This document shows positions 19,939-31,787 of a stretch of DNA of 64,000 nt, piece after piece. How positions within the stretch are numbered: the first letter of the stretch is position 1; every line of letters starts with the position of its first letter. The stretch spans positions 54,324,373-54,388,372 of the forward strand of contig OX638369.1 in NCBI GenBank assembly GCA_951812925.1, written 5' to 3'. The translations under genes and the position numbers were made by a program. The notes under the pieces were generated by a model. That model saw only the letters and a list, made by a program, of their open reading frames with translations, was not told the origin of the DNA and ran no database searches. Origin of the DNA: Calliopum simillimum (lineage: Eukaryota > Arthropoda > Insecta > Diptera > Lauxaniidae).

Positions 19939-21878
19939 GGGTAATTCCATGTAAATGTGGACACGATATCAGAAAAACTTACCAATACTTTTCAACTTTC
20001 AACTATATCCAAATTAATGTTTAATTCAAGCATCATTGCTATCAAGCGCCAAATTTAAAATTTGACATTACAATTCATTAAAATCGAATGTTTTAAATAT
20101 TATGTATTGCATGTATATCAAAATTAAATAAAACTTATTTTTAAATCTTTAATTATCTGTGTTTCGTGTTTTGATTTGGTAAGCAAATTTCATTTATTTA
20201 AAATTACACAGTGTTTTTGTATTCAATGATGCATTGTTACAATAATTTTGAGAAAGTGAAGTGTTCAAAAATGCAGGAATAGAGTGCGCTTATTTTTCAA
20301 AACGCGAGTTACCAAATTTTACGTTTTTTTCTGGTATAGCAGGTATTTGCCGTTTAAATCAAATGAATGCTTGCATATTCTTTTTGTGTATCAATTTGCA
20401 CTGAACAACGGTAAAAACATTTTCAATTTGATTGAAGTAGTCTAGATTAATTGAGATTTATTTTAGTAACGCGAGTTACCGGTGACCTCATCGTCATAAT
20501 TCCACTCAAATTTCTCACAATTTTTATGAGTTTTCTATAGGCCTATTCTTTTTTTAAGGTTTGGGTCAAAATGCCGCTTTGATGCAGGTGGACTTCGCAT
20601 TGCTCAAGATGAAGTTCAGAGTTTTCACTTGGTACAGTAAGTCTCTTCACTGTTTCGCTTTGGTTGTTTGGGAAACAACATCCCATCTTCATTGTCTGAT
20701 GATCGCCATCAGGATAAAAAACAACTGTAATATATATAGATAGAGTCCTGAAGGAACTGCCAGTGGTATTAAATAAGTTCACATTTGATCTGATGGACCG
20801 GACCGTGCACGCAATTTATAAATAAATTTATAGCCAAGAGTATTACAATTCTGGAGCAGAGACACAAAGTACATTTAATTTGGAACTATTTCGCAACTTC
20901 TCATGGAAAGGGGCCTGTTGACGACATAGGCGGTTCTCTAAAAAGAACTGTTCGAAACAAAGTTTTGAAGAGAGAAGTAGTCGTCTTGAACGCTGAAAAG
21001 TTTGCCAATGCAGCGAAAGATTCTGTTGTTACTGTCATTAACTTTTCACTAACACAAATTGATGAAACTGCAAAAGAAATGAAACTAGACTCAATATTTT
21101 CTAAAGCTCCTGAAATCGTCGAAATAACAAAAAATCATGTACTTAATTTACTAGCAAAAATGATAAGCTGTAAATGACCCAAACATCAATCGAAGCAAAA
21201 GTGGGCATCAAATTAAAACGGACCGATTACGACTAAGTAAATCAGTTTGGTAGTGGAAGTAACAGTTCTAACGATGACATGCCATTATCTGCACTCAATT
21301 AATTACAATCGAGTTATATAAGACTTATGTATTCAATAAAACTTAAATTTTGTTTAATTTCAATTTTAGTCCTTAAAAGCCTAAAGTAAATTTTGATTTA
21401 TTTTTAATTTTTGTACATTAGAGTTAGAAGACGCTCCTTATTTTAATATAAAAATCGAAAGTAACGCGAGTTATCAATTTTTTGTAACGCGAGTTACCAT
21501 ACAGTTTTTGCATTATTTTAAAAAATACGAAATAAAATTGTTATTTCAAGTAAAGAAAAACTAATTTAGATCCTTCTGGTTCTATCAATGTCTAATTTAA
21601 AGAAATCTACCCACAAATTTCGCAGAAACTTGCGAAAGAAATTTACTCTCTAAACATGTTGTCCAAAAATGGTAACGCGAGTTACCAGCACAGTTTACTA
21701 TTTTACTGGATAAATATTACGTTATTACTGAAAATTAAAACTAATCTGTAACATGAACAATATTTTATGCTCATAAAGAAACCATTTTTATAAGTTAATC
21801 CAAAGGATGAGCTTCAAAAGCTGCTTTAAACTTTAAAAAAATGTTCTGTTTGTAACGCGAGTTACCATGGAATTACCC
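19939..21878 (+). mobile_element. DNA transposon with GGGTAATTCCATG ends and six AACGCGAGTTACC motifs
   Basis: Inverted ends GGGTAATTCCATG/CATGGAATTACCC with TTTT outside both (19935-19938, 21879-21882). The 13-bp word AACGCGAGTTACC occurs six times, always on the plus strand: 20301, 20468, 21463 (one change), 21486, 21674 and 21854, that is two on the left and four on the right. The centre holds a transposase remnant. The 4-bp duplication and GGG ends would suit the Sola superfamily, which is unproven. Confidence 0.72.
20852..21177 (+). pseudogene. Transposase remnant with an HGKGPVDDIGG block
   Basis: The frame reads IWNYFATSHGKGPVDDIGGS then LKRTVRNKVLKREVVVLNAEKFA and stops at 21177. The block SHGKGxxDxIGGxxKR is a landmark of an arthropod transposase-like family in which an SDGxxAQFKN block comes upstream; a diverged copy of that block is at 11505-11900. 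The first catalytic parts are missing or scrambled at 20540-20850. The apparent start at 20965 is a TTG inside the conserved frame and is not a real start. Confidence 0.55.
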
Positions 21879-21882
21879 TTTT

Positions 21883-23034
21883 AAGAAAATTGGGTTTTGC
21901 TGGCAATTGTGTTGAAACCCTATCCCTATGGAAAGAATGAAATAACACGGAATATACAATTTTTAAAATGGAATCTCATTACGGATATTGTCACGAAAAA
22001 GTTTTGGCATTGCATAAGGCTGACATCAATATTATACATCCAAGATCAGAAGTATAATGTTGAACTAATCTAGACATAATACTTATATTTTATCTAAGCA
22101 GCATCATCTTCATAGACGACAAGCATTTGGCATTCGGTGGTCAAAAGTTCATATCTTCTAAATGAAAGCAAAGTATGTAATTCGGTTTTTTGCAACCGAA
22201 ACAAATAACATGGACTTTTAATATGAGCCATCGTAATTATTGTGTACTAGTCTGTAAACATAAATTTTGAGGTATTACTTTATAAATGAATTTTCCACAT
22301 CTTCCCAGACATTTCACGGCAAAATTAAAATTTTTTTTTTGTTTTTTGGAACTTGATAATCAAAATATAAACCGAAATATAAACCTTTAATATGAGCCCT
22401 CGTAATTGATTTTGAGATTTTTCCTTATCACTTTGTGGGTGGGAAAAATTTTCATTTTTTGTTATATGATAGTCAAAAAAACCTGTATCTTTTAAAAGAA
22501 TGTAATGTAATGTAAAAAAAAAATATATCCTTTTTATAAAAGCCATCGTAGTAAATGTAAATGTGAACATTACAGGAAAATAAATGCACTTGGTCTATGG
22601 CAGTTCCACATTAAAATAATGCAGTTCATATTAAACCCCATCCATCTCAAATTTTTTCGAAATTTGCAATTGGGTTCTCAGATTTTTTTTTTTTTTTTGC
22701 AAGTTATGGGCTTCATAGTGTCAAAATAGTGTTTTTGCGAAAAATCGATGCAATTTTCTTTTCTAAATTCCGCCAAAAATAAATTTAAATTTTTTTTTTT
22801 TTCGGATTCTTGTAGAATTTTAAATGTTGTTTTGGTTTCCATTTTTAAAATTGGAAAATTTTGAAAATTTACAAAATGGCGGTCAGTTTTTGAAAAATTT
22901 TAACCATTTCGACCCGAAAAAAACTTTGGGTACACAATATTTGTGAAAGGTTAACCTTAGAAACTTAATTTAAGTTAAATGTTTGACCGTCTCTAAATTC
23001 AAATTTTCTCCGCCAGAGGCGCTTCCGGTCTATA
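21883..23034. other. Intergenic, no gene seen
   Basis: AT-rich with repeated degenerate words (AATATGAGCCNTCGTAATT near 22220 and 22390, with AAGCCATCGTA near 22540), suggesting an old repeat. No coding signal. Confidence 0.4.
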
Positions 23035-23044
23035 TTCCCAATAG

Positions 23045-23585
23045 GTGCCGTGACATAATCCCCACGGACATAATCCCCATTCACGATATGGGGATTATGT
23101 CCGCAAGTAATTCGGACATAAACCCCATTTTTTCAATGGGGATTATGTCCGCAAGTGTTTCGGACATAATCCCCAGGAAAAAACGGACATAGTCCCCATA
23201 ACGGCCGCGAATCAGTCTTTAATATATCCAACACCTAGTTTGCTAGCCACAGTAATTTTTCATAAGAGTAGGGGTAAGTGGGCGGCCTGCGGCCGCAGCT
23301 CAGAATTTAAAACTCCCAAAAATCCAACACCGGCTTCGCGGCGGCCTTCGGCCGCGGATCAGTCCATAACATCCAACACTATATAAATTTTTTAAATGGA
23401 TTATTGCAAAAATTTTGTTCAATCTTAATTAAATTTTTCGGACATAACCCCCATTGGGATTATGTCCGAAAAATTTGCGGACATAACCCCCATGGCCAAA
23501 ATGGGGTTTATGACCTAAAAATTTTCGGACATAATCCCCATTTACGAAATGGGGATTATGTCCGTTGGGATTATGTCCGGTAACC
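23045..23585. mobile_element. Mutator-like MITE with clustered GGACATAATCCCCA words
   Basis: A 10-bp direct repeat TTCCCAATAG flanks it exactly (23035-23044, 23586-23595). The ends are inverted: GACATAATCCCCACGGACAT at the left and the matching complement at the right. The word GGACATAATCCCCA, or its complement, recurs about ten times in both orientations. It is non-coding. A 9-10 bp duplication is typical of Mutator-type (MULE) elements. Confidence 0.75.
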
Positions 23586-23979
23586 TTCCCAATAGATGTT
23601 TTTGATTTGAATTTTTGGGATATAATTACGGTGACCAACCGTCCTGTATTTCCGGGGACAGTTCTGTATTTCGGCTATATGTCCTAGGAATTTATTTGAG
23701 AAATACGGGACATACAAATGTTCTGTATTTTATTTTGTGTCCCCTATTTGTCCCGTATTTGCGAAGTACATTTTTTTTTTAATTATGTTGCATATTGTCA
23801 AACTAAATCGTTAATTTCTTAAGTCTCAATCAGATTTTTCAAAATTTTTGGGTGACAAAAAACTTAGTTTGTCTAAATTCGATGTATTTTTTTTTTCTGT
23901 AACTAGTACCTGGCTAAAAATTTCTCAAGTGAGCCTTCTAAGACTATAAACTTAAAAATGGCTTTATTAAAAATAATTT

Positions 23980-24630
23980 TTGATTTTGAAAAATAATTTT
24001 TTTAGAATATTTAGCATAGACTAGCAAATAAAATTGTATGTTTCTTTTTGCACCAAAGTTTTTCATTTATTATGGAAAATCCCTATTTTAAATAGATAAA
24101 TAGAAATTTAGGCAACTACTCCGCCTCTGAGAAAATTATAAAAAATATACGCGCACTCTCTACATATCTAGAAACTTTATCCCAGAAAATATAGGGTAAT
24201 CGATATCGGTTCAAAAGTTATTAACAATATAGTGACGCCCTGCAAGTTTTTTTAGAAGTAGAGAAAAGCAAGGCATGTTTCGAAATTGTGTGAATTTTTC
24301 TAGAATTTTTGGACCTTTTTAATTTTTTGACCAATTTTTGAAAAATTATAAAATGTCTCAGAAAATTCTGAAAAAAATGTTTCTACTTCTGAAAAACAAC
24401 TTGCATGGCGTCACTATATTGTTAATAACTTTTGAACCAATATCGATTACCCTATATTTTCTGGAATAAAGTTTCTAGATATGTAGAGAGTGCGCGTATA
24501 TTTTTTATAATTTTCTTAGAGGCGGAGAAGTTGCTTTAATTTCGATTTATTTATTTAAAATAGGGATTTTCAATAATGAATGAAATACCATATTATTTCC
24601 TGGTCTATGCTTATTATTTAAACAAAAACA
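23980..24630. repeat. Palindromic repeat (hairpin)
   Basis: About 24065-24252 is the inverted complement of about 24398-24585 (TACGCGCACTCTCTACATAT against its complement near 24490), and weaker pairing extends outward. The spacer is about 145 bp. Non-coding; probably a MITE. Confidence 0.75.
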
Positions 24631-24782
24631 AATTTTTCATATACTTATCTTTACTAGCTGGTACAAAAAAAAAAAATATCTCTTATCTCTTCAGCACATT
24701 AGTTTTTTTTTTTTTTTCACTTTGAAACTTGTTTTCCAAATTCACGATTTAGTTCATTTGAATTCTTTTATTTGAATATATA

Positions 24783-25982
24783 GGGGAAGAGTACCGCCAG
24801 CGGGCGGGGTTCGGGTGTGGACACCCTCCCGTAACTTTTGACAGAAAACAAATGCAGCTGTTCTGACAAATGTTAAGCGCGTGTTGTGACAGCACGAAGT
24901 TTTTGTGCATTTACCGGAGCGAATAGACACATTTGGTTTGTGCTGAGAAGAAAATAATTTTTGAATAAGTGAAAGTCAACACAAAAGTTTTTTTCAATCA
25001 TTTTGCAAGTGCGATAAATCGAAGTGAATCAATCGAAAAGCTGAATGCAATCTATATTTATGCAGTAAATTTATTATATTTTGTGATTCAAAACCGTATT
25101 CAACCAAAATATTCACACAACACAATTTGCTCATTGCTTTTCAAAGTGGCTATCAAAGTCGAGTATGGGCCCCGAAGTCGTCCGGGTGTGGGCACCCCTC
25201 TTTTTTTATTTAAAGCGTGTGTTTTACTGAAATATCATTGTGGATGCCAACGTTACTAATCTTAATGGTATTCTAATGCCATTTTACGCTTTTTTAGTGG
25301 AAAGGAAAGAACCAATAGGCTCTTTAAAGAAATCTAAGAAAAAGAAATATTTTAATTAAGTGTGGGTGTTGAGGTGGCATAACACTTTGCAAAAAATCTC
25401 GGTATTGAGTTTCCAGCCAAGTAGACCGAGAAGCAGATGGCGGGCATGGATTGGTACAAAAAAAATCATGCTTGACAAAAGAGCAATGCCAACAAGGGCC
25501 AGAGATTACGTCAACTAGCTAGCTTGATTTGCAAAAAAATTTATCCGTCATCAGCCGAAGATAATCAAGTCTGGTTTTGGGGCAACAGGTATGATGCCAG
25601 TCGATCCAGACGTTTTCAGTGACGCTGATTTTGTTAAAGCCGTTGAACAGAATTTGTTAAATTTATGTTAGTCAATGTCACCGAAATAAGTTAGTTTTGC
25701 TTTCTTCTCCATTTGATTGCTTTAAATTTCATATTTTCCCATTTTTAGCCGCTTTCCTAAGGGTGCCCACAACCGGACCTAAAATTTTTTTTTGTCAAAA
25801 ATTATCAATTCACTATTTTTTTGGTATAATTTTTCCAACTAACGAAATCAATTTACTTTCTTCACCAATAGTTAGCTAAGGTCTTTAGCTTTCCATTGAC
25901 ACTTATATGTCTGCATAATATACATGTGGTCAAAAGTTATGAGTCGAAAACAAAACGGTGCCCACACCCGATACCCTACCCC
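24783..25982 (+). mobile_element. Tigger/pogo-like transposon relic 2
   Basis: Ends GGGGAAGAGTACC and the matching complement GATACCCTACCCC, with TA outside both (24781-24782, 25983-25984). CGGGTGTGGGCACC-like words recur near 24808, 25180, 25762 and 25957. The middle keeps a CENP-B/Tc5-type HTH trace (IEFPAK, then EKQMAGMDWYKK, near 25405-25480) and a transposase C-terminal trace (TGMMPVDPDVFSDADF, near 25590-25650); the DDE core between them is deleted. Confidence 0.78.
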
Positions 25983-25984
25983 TA

Positions 25985-26555
25985 CTGAAGACTATTTTAA
26001 TTTTTCGTTACTTAATACTCGCACTAAGAAAATTTGTTTATAAAAAATGCATTATTATTATTGTTCTTAGTAATAAACATTGTAATTATCGGGCAATAAA
26101 TATTGTTTTAATTTTTAAAATCACGAAGAAAATCGTACCTTTGGGCACCTCGTAAGTAGGTATACTTTTGTGCTGTAAATGAGCTTACATTTAGAGGTAA
26201 AAATCTTTTGTTTGTGCTCATCAGTCATTGTTTGCCTAGAAATTTATTTGTCCCCGATTTTGCTCACAAAGGCATGGTCACCGTAGATATAATGTCCTTA
26301 GAGTGGTTATAAGAAAAAACAGTGGTTGCTAAAAATTTCATTAATATTATTAATTCATTCAATTTAGGTGACGTTAATAACTGAGTTATGTATTTATTCA
26401 AAAATTATTGGTTTGAAAGGATTAAAAGTTGATTTTCTCAAAAGAATATTTTTTTTCTTTAAGTAATTTTTTTTTTTTTACAAAAAGGTGAATGAAAAAC
26501 AAACGTTTTCAGAAAGGATTATTTTTCACGACAATTAAACCAAAATACACACAAA
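25985..26555. other. Intergenic, no gene seen
   Basis: AT-rich; no recognisable coding or RNA gene. Confidence 0.4.
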
Positions 26556-26559
26556 TACT

Positions 26560-27470
26560 ATGAATTACACTATGCAACAAATTAGTAAAAAAATTTTCCC
26601 CAGGGAATGCCATTATTCATTTTATATGCAAAATGGGCTGCTGATTCCGAAAATCTAATATTCCTCGTAATATCCTGCATAAGTATACTGAACATATAAT
26701 ACACCTCAAATGTAAGGATCACATGTATAGTTAAATTCATCGATTTAACACAAGAATGCGCTATTTTTGTATTTTTCATGTACAGTGGATTAAAAAACTT
26801 CAAAAATCGATTAAAAAAAAATCTAACGTGCTGGAGAAAAACGACGAGACACGGGTATTTTTTTTAACGCCTGCTTTAAGAATTTTTTGGATTTTCTCAT
26901 GTGTTTTACAAAAAGTTTTAATTATCGAACAGTTTATTACAAAAAAACGAAAAAAATTGGGAAAAACGCATTTTGGTAACTTTTCAATGAACTGTATACA
27001 ATTTTTGCATTTTTCCATCGATTTTTTTAAGTGGTATCTTATTTTCTTCACAAATATATAGTCTATGATACAAAAAAAAAAAAATTATAAAAAAGTTATT
27101 TCTTCTTGTATAAATCAGCAGTTGATTTTGATTTTTTGTTAATTTTTTCGAAAAAAAAAATGTTTTTTTTTAGAAATCAATTTATTTCGCCGAAACTAAC
27201 AAACCAACTAAAAAAATGATGTGAATATCATTTGTAGGTAATTTAATTACCTTTAATATGAGATACAATACGTTTGAATACAAACATTGGTTCTTGAGAT
27301 ATTTGTATTTAAATGGAACTATCTTTTTTTTTTGGTCCGAAAACCGAAAATGACCGATATCTCGAAAACGACACGAAAAAAATAATGCGATTTTCGGAAT
27401 CAACAGCCCATTTTACATATGAAATAGATAGTGGCATTCACTGGGAGATTTGGCTGTTGCATAGTGTTAT
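26560..27470. repeat. Family A repeat, full copy (reference for the empty site)
   Basis: Ends are inverted repeats of about 90-100 bp: 26565-26660 pairs with 27380-27470 (ACACTATGCAACA and complement). The internal part 26822-27470 is collinear with 1562-1769 plus 5459-5955 and lacks the hammerhead array. Non-coding. Confidence 0.78.
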
Positions 27471-27471
27471 T

Positions 27472-27771
27472 AGCGCAAGCTCTGAGCAAAAACTGGGTGA
27501 AATTAGACAAGACGGCGTGGCAAATGCAAAATGCTATACTGAAAGAGTTTTTTGAGATAATTCAACTTAATATCACTTAAATACTAAGAACTGTAAATGT
27601 ACGCTCTGAGCTAAAACTAGATGAACTCGGACAAGAGGGCGTGGCGCTTCCCATATAAGCAAAATTTTCAAAATACTGCAGTGTATGGCATTTAAAGGTT
27701 ACACCCTTACTAGTTTTTATTGAAAAACTCTTAAAAGGTCGGTGTCGTAGCCTTTGGCAGGCGTCCTTTAA
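27472..27771 (-). repeat. Family C fragment, inverted
   Basis: Contains GGGCGTGGCGCTTCCCATAT and AGCAAAATTTTCAAAATACTG in the orientation opposite to 27968 onward. It adjoins the Harbinger-type end at 27775. Confidence 0.5.
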
Positions 27772-29065
27772 TAAGGGGCTGTTCATAAATTACGTCATAC
27801 TTTAAGGGAATGGAGGGTGTTTAGAAATTTGTGACAAGGTATGACAGAGGGGCGTCTGGAAGTTTTGGAAAATGTGAAAGTTTCGAAATTTTCAATCATA
27901 TTTTGTACACAAAAACAAACAAGATTGAGACAAAATAGAGTGTGTAAGTAAACCTTAAATTAAAAAAAAACTAGTAAGGGTGTTACCTTTGGCCTGGCCA
28001 AACATTAAATACCCTACACAGCAGTATTTTGAAAATTTTGCTAATATGGGAGGTGCCACGCCCTCCGAATTCAACCAGTTTTTCTCAGAGTTTGCATTTA
28101 TAGTTCTTAGTATTTAAGTGAAATATGGTTGGATTATCTAAAAAAATGTTTTCAGAATAGCGTTTTGAAGCTTTTGCTTATATGGGAGGAGCCACGCCCT
28201 CTTGTCCGATTTTGTCCAGTTTTTGCTTAAAGCTTGCATTTATAGTTTTTAGTGTCCGAGTCATATCTAGTTCGATTATCTCAAAAAACGCTTTCTGTAC
28301 AGCGTTTTGAAGCTTTTGCTTATATGAGAGGTGCCACGCCCTCTTGTCCGAATTCGACCAGTTTTTTGTCAGAGCTTGCGCTGACAATTCGTAGTATTTA
28401 TGTGTATTTTGGTTGCGTTGTTGAGCAAAATACTCAAAAATTTGCATTTTGAAGATATTTTTTGTATGGGCGGTAGGCGTGTCCGTTGACGGATTTCGCT
28501 CATTTTCAATCCCCGGAGCTAACTTTGACGACGGAGGCTGTGTACCAAATTTCGTTGAATTATCTTGCTTAGTTTTCCCAAAAAATGTATTTCCACACAC
28601 AGCCGTTACCCAGCCAGCCAGCCACCCAGCCAGCCAGACAGACGGACATGGCTATATCGACTCAGGAGGTGACGCTGATCAAGAATATACAGTTGCGGTC
28701 AACTAATTAGCAACGCAGCGGTGTATTACATTTATTTGTCAATATATCATAATTTTCTGAAGAAACTTTAAAAACTTTACATCGATTGATGGTCTTACAA
28801 TAATTATTTGTTAAGTACACTTCACTTTATGCAAAAGGAAGCCCCTACTATTTTGTTTTTTAGTATATTGAGTAAGGATTAATAATCCTCTCGGTCATAT
28901 AATTAACAACCCTTTGTTTATTTTTAATCAATGCAACTTTTTATTTAAAAAATATTTAATATTTTGTTGCAAGACCATTATTTCTCATAACTGCTTCACA
29001 CCTACGAGCCATTGACTCCACTAATTTTTGGCGCACAGCATTTGGAATGGCTTCCCGTTCCATCT

Positions 29066-29338
29066 TTACTTTTGCAAATAACTCCAAGAAATTTCCAACT
29101 TTATGCTACTGAACTTTTTTTTTAATTGCTCCCAGAGGTTCTCGATGGGATTGAGGTCTAAGCTGCAGGAAGGTCGATCCAATAGTGGGATGTAATTTTC
29201 CTCCATACACCGTTTTTTTAACCGCTCGGTATGCTTCGAATCGTTATCTTGCTGCAGGATCCAAGACAGTGGCATGCTTTCATCACAGTATGGAACCATT
29301 ACATCATTAAGGATAGAAATATACTGGTGGTGATCCAT
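29066..29338 (-). pseudogene. Inverted duplicate of the Tc1 transposase C-terminal half
   Basis: An open frame of 90 codons on the minus strand: QQDNDSKHTERL and LDLNPIENLWEQLKK. It mirrors 29659-29927 with a few differences. It is part of the long inverted repeat and not a separate gene. Confidence 0.8.
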
Positions 29339-29352
29339 ATGGCCCTCAATCT

Positions 29353-29927
29353 TTGCAATGGGACCAACACCAGAACGAAGAATCTTCTATTAGAAGTGAA
29401 CAGAAAGAAAAGGTTACAGTTCGCCGGAAATATAGGCACTGGTTAGTAAAAGAATGGAAAAAAGTCCTTTTTTCGGATGAAACCAAAATAAATAGAGTTT
29501 CGTCTGATGGTAAAACCTACTTCCGTCGTCTTATACTAAAGAAATTTAACCCAAAATACACACATCCTACACTGAAGTATAGTGATGGAAATATTATGAT
29601 CTGGGGATCCATGTCATAGCGCGGTGTTGGTCCCATTGCAAAGATTGAGGGCCATATGGATCACCACCAGTATATTTCTATCCTTAATGATGTAATGGTT
29701 CCATTCTGTGATGAAAGCATGCCACTGTCTTGGATCTTGCAGTAAGATAACGATCCGAAGCATACCGAGCGGTTAACAAAACGGTGTATGGAGGAAAATT
29801 ACATCCCACTATTGGATCGGCCTTCATGCAGCTTAGACCTCAATCCCATCGAGAACCTCTGGGAGCAATTAAAAAAAAAGTTCAGTTGCTTTAAGTTGGA
29901 AATTTCTTGGAGTTATTTGCAAAAGTA
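29353..29927 (+). pseudogene. Tc1-type transposase, catalytic part, broken
   Basis: KKVLFSDETKINRVSSDGK (first catalytic Asp), SDGNIMIWGSMS, a stop at 29617-29619, then MDHHQYISILND, SWILQ, a stop at 29743-29745, DNDPKHTERL (second Asp) and LDLNPIENLWEQLKK (third acidic residue). The HTH region is missing. The inverted duplicate 29066-29338 (minus strand) encodes the same C-terminal half without the second stop. Confidence 0.82.
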
Positions 29928-30534
29928 AAGATCGAACGGGAAGCCATTCCAAATGCTGTGCGCCAAAAATTAGTGGATTCAATGGCTCGTAGGTGTGAAG
30001 CAGTTATGAGAAATAATGGTTTTGCTACGAAATATTAAATGTTTTTCAAATAAAAAGTTGCTTTAATTATAAATAAACAAAGCGTTGTTAATTATATGAC
30101 CGAGAGGATTATTAATCCTTACACAATATACTAAAAAACAAAATAGTAGGGGCTTCCTTCTGCATAAAGTGAAGTGTACTTAACAAATAATTATTGTAAG
30201 ACCATCAATCGATGTAAAGTTTTTAAAGTTTCTTCAGAAAATTATGATATATTGACAAATAAATGTAATACACCGCTGCGTTGCTAATTAGTTGACCGCA
30301 ACTGTATATACTTTTCCATATCTGCCACGCCTCCTTCTTTGCGTTACAAACGGAAGGACAAAGTGAATATACCCTGGGTGTAGGGTATAAAAAAATCGTT
30401 CAATTAATTTAAAGGTATAAGTGGTCAGAGTGTGATGTCACACTCAATGAAAATGTGACATAGTGTGACATGGGGGAAGTTAGGGGTTCGAAAATCGTGA
30501 AACTCGTGTGACATAATTTATGAACAGCCCCTAA

Positions 30535-30860
30535 GGGATGATATGGAAGTTCGAAACAAGTCATACAACCAGAGATTTTTTGCGACCATCAAGACTTTTG
30601 TAGATTAAATTCAACAAGTTTTAAAAAAAATGTGATATTACGCATTACAAGATTGAGTCGAAATACTGTAACTTTCACTCATCAAAAAAAATACGTTTCA
30701 TTACTTAATTCAAAATAATCACATAATCTACAATATTCTCAATTGAAATGTACATTAAAGCAAAAATTCATGCTGCTCTATAAAATATAATCTCCAACAA
30801 TAACAATATGCAAATTTAATAAATTGACTTTCATATATGTGTGACCGCGTAGTGGAAAAG
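30535..30860 (+). repeat. Duplicated 5' flank of astacin gene 3
   Basis: Collinear with about 44765-45170: TCATACAACCAGAGA, then CAATATTCTCAATTGAAA, GCTGCTCTATAAAATATA and AATATGCAAATTTAATAAA occur in the same order. It continues at 32555 after an insertion of about 1.7 kb, marking an old tandem duplication of the gene. Confidence 0.72.
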
Positions 30861-31045
30861 GGACCTTATCTTCACAAAATCCATTTACATTTTCTAAAAA
30901 TACATGCAATTTTGAATAAAATGACACCTCGATCACTGGAAAATTTCCAAAATTGACTGAGTTCTGGCATTGTGAAATCGTAAAATAAAAAACTCAAGTT
31001 TGTAGATATCGAAGTTCAAAGTTTCTCAATTATCAATTTTTACAT

Positions 31046-31627
31046 CAAGGGTGTCAGCGTTTTCAAATCACTGAGCCAAGCGTATGCAGCGCAGTCAGCG
31101 CAAAATGTTCGCTTTTACAACAACTTAAAATTCGAATTTACAACAACAATAATATTTCAACAATTTTCAAAATTTCTAAGGAATAGGACACACACAAAAA
31201 GTAGGGGTATTCACGAGTTGATGCGCAATGCTCTTGCGTCGTGCGGCTTGCGAAAGTTTGACATTTGTAAAACAACAAACACATTGCCGAAAATTTCGCA
31301 CTACTTCTGCAATTTCTCAAGATGGAAACATTCACATTGAACGTTCAGGCGTTAGTGCGTAGAAGACTTGCATTTTCGCAACTGCGCATCAACTCATTAA
31401 TACCCATATTGTTTGTTGTTTTTTGATGCGACGTAGTCGTTGTTATTGTTTTATGTTGGTTCGAGTTCGATTTTGTGTGTAAGCAAAAAAAGCAACAAAA
31501 ACGCGAACTTTTGACGATCGTGAAAAAAAACAACAAAAATTATTTCTGTGATTGTTGTTGTACAGAAACATTGATGTTGTTGGTCGAGCCAAAATTGACT
31601 CACTTTTGTTCTACGCTGACACCCTTG
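31046..31627. mobile_element. hAT-like MITE
   Basis: 15-bp perfect inverted ends CAAGGGTGTCAGCGT/ACGCTGACACCCTTG. The 8-bp flanks TTTTACAT and TTTTACAG differ once, as expected for a hAT target duplication. 582 bp, non-coding. Confidence 0.7.
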
Positions 31628-31787
31628 TTTTACAGTGTAGAGGTATGGTAAGACAGCTTTTATTGGTAATTGTAAATTGATAATCGACCTCAGATCAGTT
31701 GAAAATGTTCGGAACATGTCTAAGCACTAAATTCCACCTTAAGCTAAAAACCGGTTAAATTGACCCTATCTCTTGTTTTTAGTTGTA

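Larger units (their letters stand above)
28690..30304 (+). mobile_element. Tc1-like transposon with ~670-bp inverted repeats that include transposase coding sequence
   Basis: Ends CAGTTGCGGTCAACTAATTA and complement, TA outside both (28688-28689, 30305-30306). The inverted repeats run from 28690 to about 29372 and from about 29622 to 30304, so they include the 3' half of the transposase gene; only about 250 bp in the middle is single-copy. The N-terminal DNA-binding part is absent. Probably created by an aberrant repair or fold-back event. Confidence 0.82.
27968..30392 (+). repeat. Family C repeat, split by the Tc1 element
   Basis: CTAGTAAGGGTGTTACCTTTG at the left; three degenerate units with GGAGGTGCCACGCCCTC boxes; a right part with a CAGCCAGCCAGCCAC-type run, then AGACGGACATGG and ending GTAGGGTATAA. 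The right part is collinear with 36610-37000. Phrases such as GACGGACATGGCTATATCGA followed by CGCTGATCAAGAATATA recur in dipteran repeats. Confidence 0.7.
27775..30531. mobile_element. PIF/Harbinger-like MITE, copy 1, with two nested insertions
   Basis: Inverted ends GGGGCTGTTCATAAATTA with TAA outside both (27772-27774, 30532-30534), fitting the TWA target preference of PIF/Harbinger. Copy 2 at 53615-54748 has the same ends and TAA. Comparing the two shows that family C is inserted at about 27968-30392 and that a Tc1 element sits inside that. Confidence 0.78.

Noticed and set aside
27775..30531. piggyBac or hAT origin of the GGGGCTGTTCATAAAT element
   Set aside because: Both copies are flanked by TAA, a 3-bp TWA duplication, which suits PIF/Harbinger and not TTAA or 8 bp.
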